From positions 10,300,001-10,364,000 of the forward strand of contig JAZGTH010000001.1 in NCBI GenBank assembly GCA_036877525.1: 64,000 nt of DNA, read 5' to 3'. Position 1 is the first letter of the stretch. Every line of letters begins with the position of its first letter. The DNA comes from Chromobotia macracanthus. Lineage: Eukaryota; Chordata; Actinopteri; Cypriniformes; Botiidae. Below, piece by piece: positions 63,790 to 64,000 of this stretch. The notes under the pieces are model-generated. The model saw only the letters and a list, made by a program, of their open reading frames with translations. It searched no databases and had not been told where the DNA came from. The position numbers were made by a program, and so were the translations under genes.

Positions 63790-64000
63790 CTCTAATGTAC
63801 TTTTCACACTTGAAATTGTTAATCCAGTGCCATTTTAAACCCTGGGTAAATGTAATCCTGGGTTATCTTGTTCCATGTTTCACACTATTCATACACTGGG
63901 GCAGTTAATTAATCCTGGGTCTTTAACATTTTAAAACCTCGTATTGTGTATTGTATATATTAAACTCTGGGTTAATGTCCTTATTTGGATACTTTTGAGA
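63790..64000. repeat. Probable repeat with recurring 'cctgggt' words, cut by window end
   Basis: The word ccctgggt/tcctgggt/ctctgggt recurs four times at irregular spacing, together with 'ttttcacact' and 'gtttcacact'. This is the style of a fish non-autonomous DNA element. The other end lies outside the window. Confidence 0.35.

Larger units (their letters stand above)
62457..64000 (-). other. alg6 upstream intron, no exon recognised
   Basis: The preceding alg6 exon, which should end just before DKVAN, is not recognisable here. The stretch holds a 'ggtgtcaaactcattttagg' repeat fragment (62590-62900), a TG microsatellite and a probable repeat running off the right edge. Confidence 0.6.

Noticed and set aside
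63669..63908. 79-codon plus-strand frame near the right end
   Set aside because: Overlaps a probable dispersed repeat; no family match.
1..64000. CRISPR array, defence island, phage or viral genome
   Set aside because: No regularly spaced repeats, no viral or bacterial genes; all recognised genes are vertebrate housekeeping or developmental genes.

Overview
This window is nuclear DNA of a bony fish, most likely a cyprinid-like (otophysan) species. It is AT-rich and intron-dominated, with spliced genes using GT-AG introns. It carries repeats typical of that group: foldback elements with 'gttcacccaaaaa' ends, a tRNA-derived SINE, and several short inverted-repeat DNA elements. There are no bacterial-style operons. 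Nearly all long open frames are chance frames in introns; the real coding sequence is in short exons, which I placed by protein homology, splice sites and codon phase.

All confident genes lie on the minus strand, so transcription runs right to left. From right to left: (1) alg6, 3' part only (six exons, 62456 to 58160), the ER alpha-1,3-glucosyltransferase of N-glycan assembly, with its open frame intact to the stop. (2) A roughly 9 kb stretch without a working gene, containing a CpG-rich non-repetitive block near 53.7-54.4 kb (candidate cis-regulatory element) and a possible relic exon of itgb3bp (CENP-R) on the plus strand at 49.5 kb. (3) A broken efcab7 (48.8-43.8 kb): at least six recognisable exons or exon pieces keep clear homology but carry frame breaks and stop codons, and many exons are missing. 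(4) A complete, intact pgm1 (11 exons, 41757 to 35506, 561 codons plus stop). (5) The first coding exon of ror1 (31087-31009), a signal peptide, whose large first intron fills the rest of the window down to base 1.

The order alg6 - itgb3bp - efcab7 - pgm1 - ror1 matches the conserved vertebrate order (human 1p31.3), with the same relative orientations. The outer three genes look functional, while the central head-to-head pair itgb3bp/efcab7 has decayed. The simplest explanation is gene loss from one duplicated copy of the locus, for example in a polyploid cyprinid, or a true lineage-specific loss. EFCAB7 is known in mammals as a ciliary Hedgehog-pathway scaffold and ITGB3BP as a kinetochore protein, so the distinction matters.

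The remainder is intron and intergenic DNA with SINE, LINE and MITE-like repeats, microsatellites and a few candidate regulatory blocks. I found no defence system, CRISPR array, rRNA, functional tRNA or viral genome.
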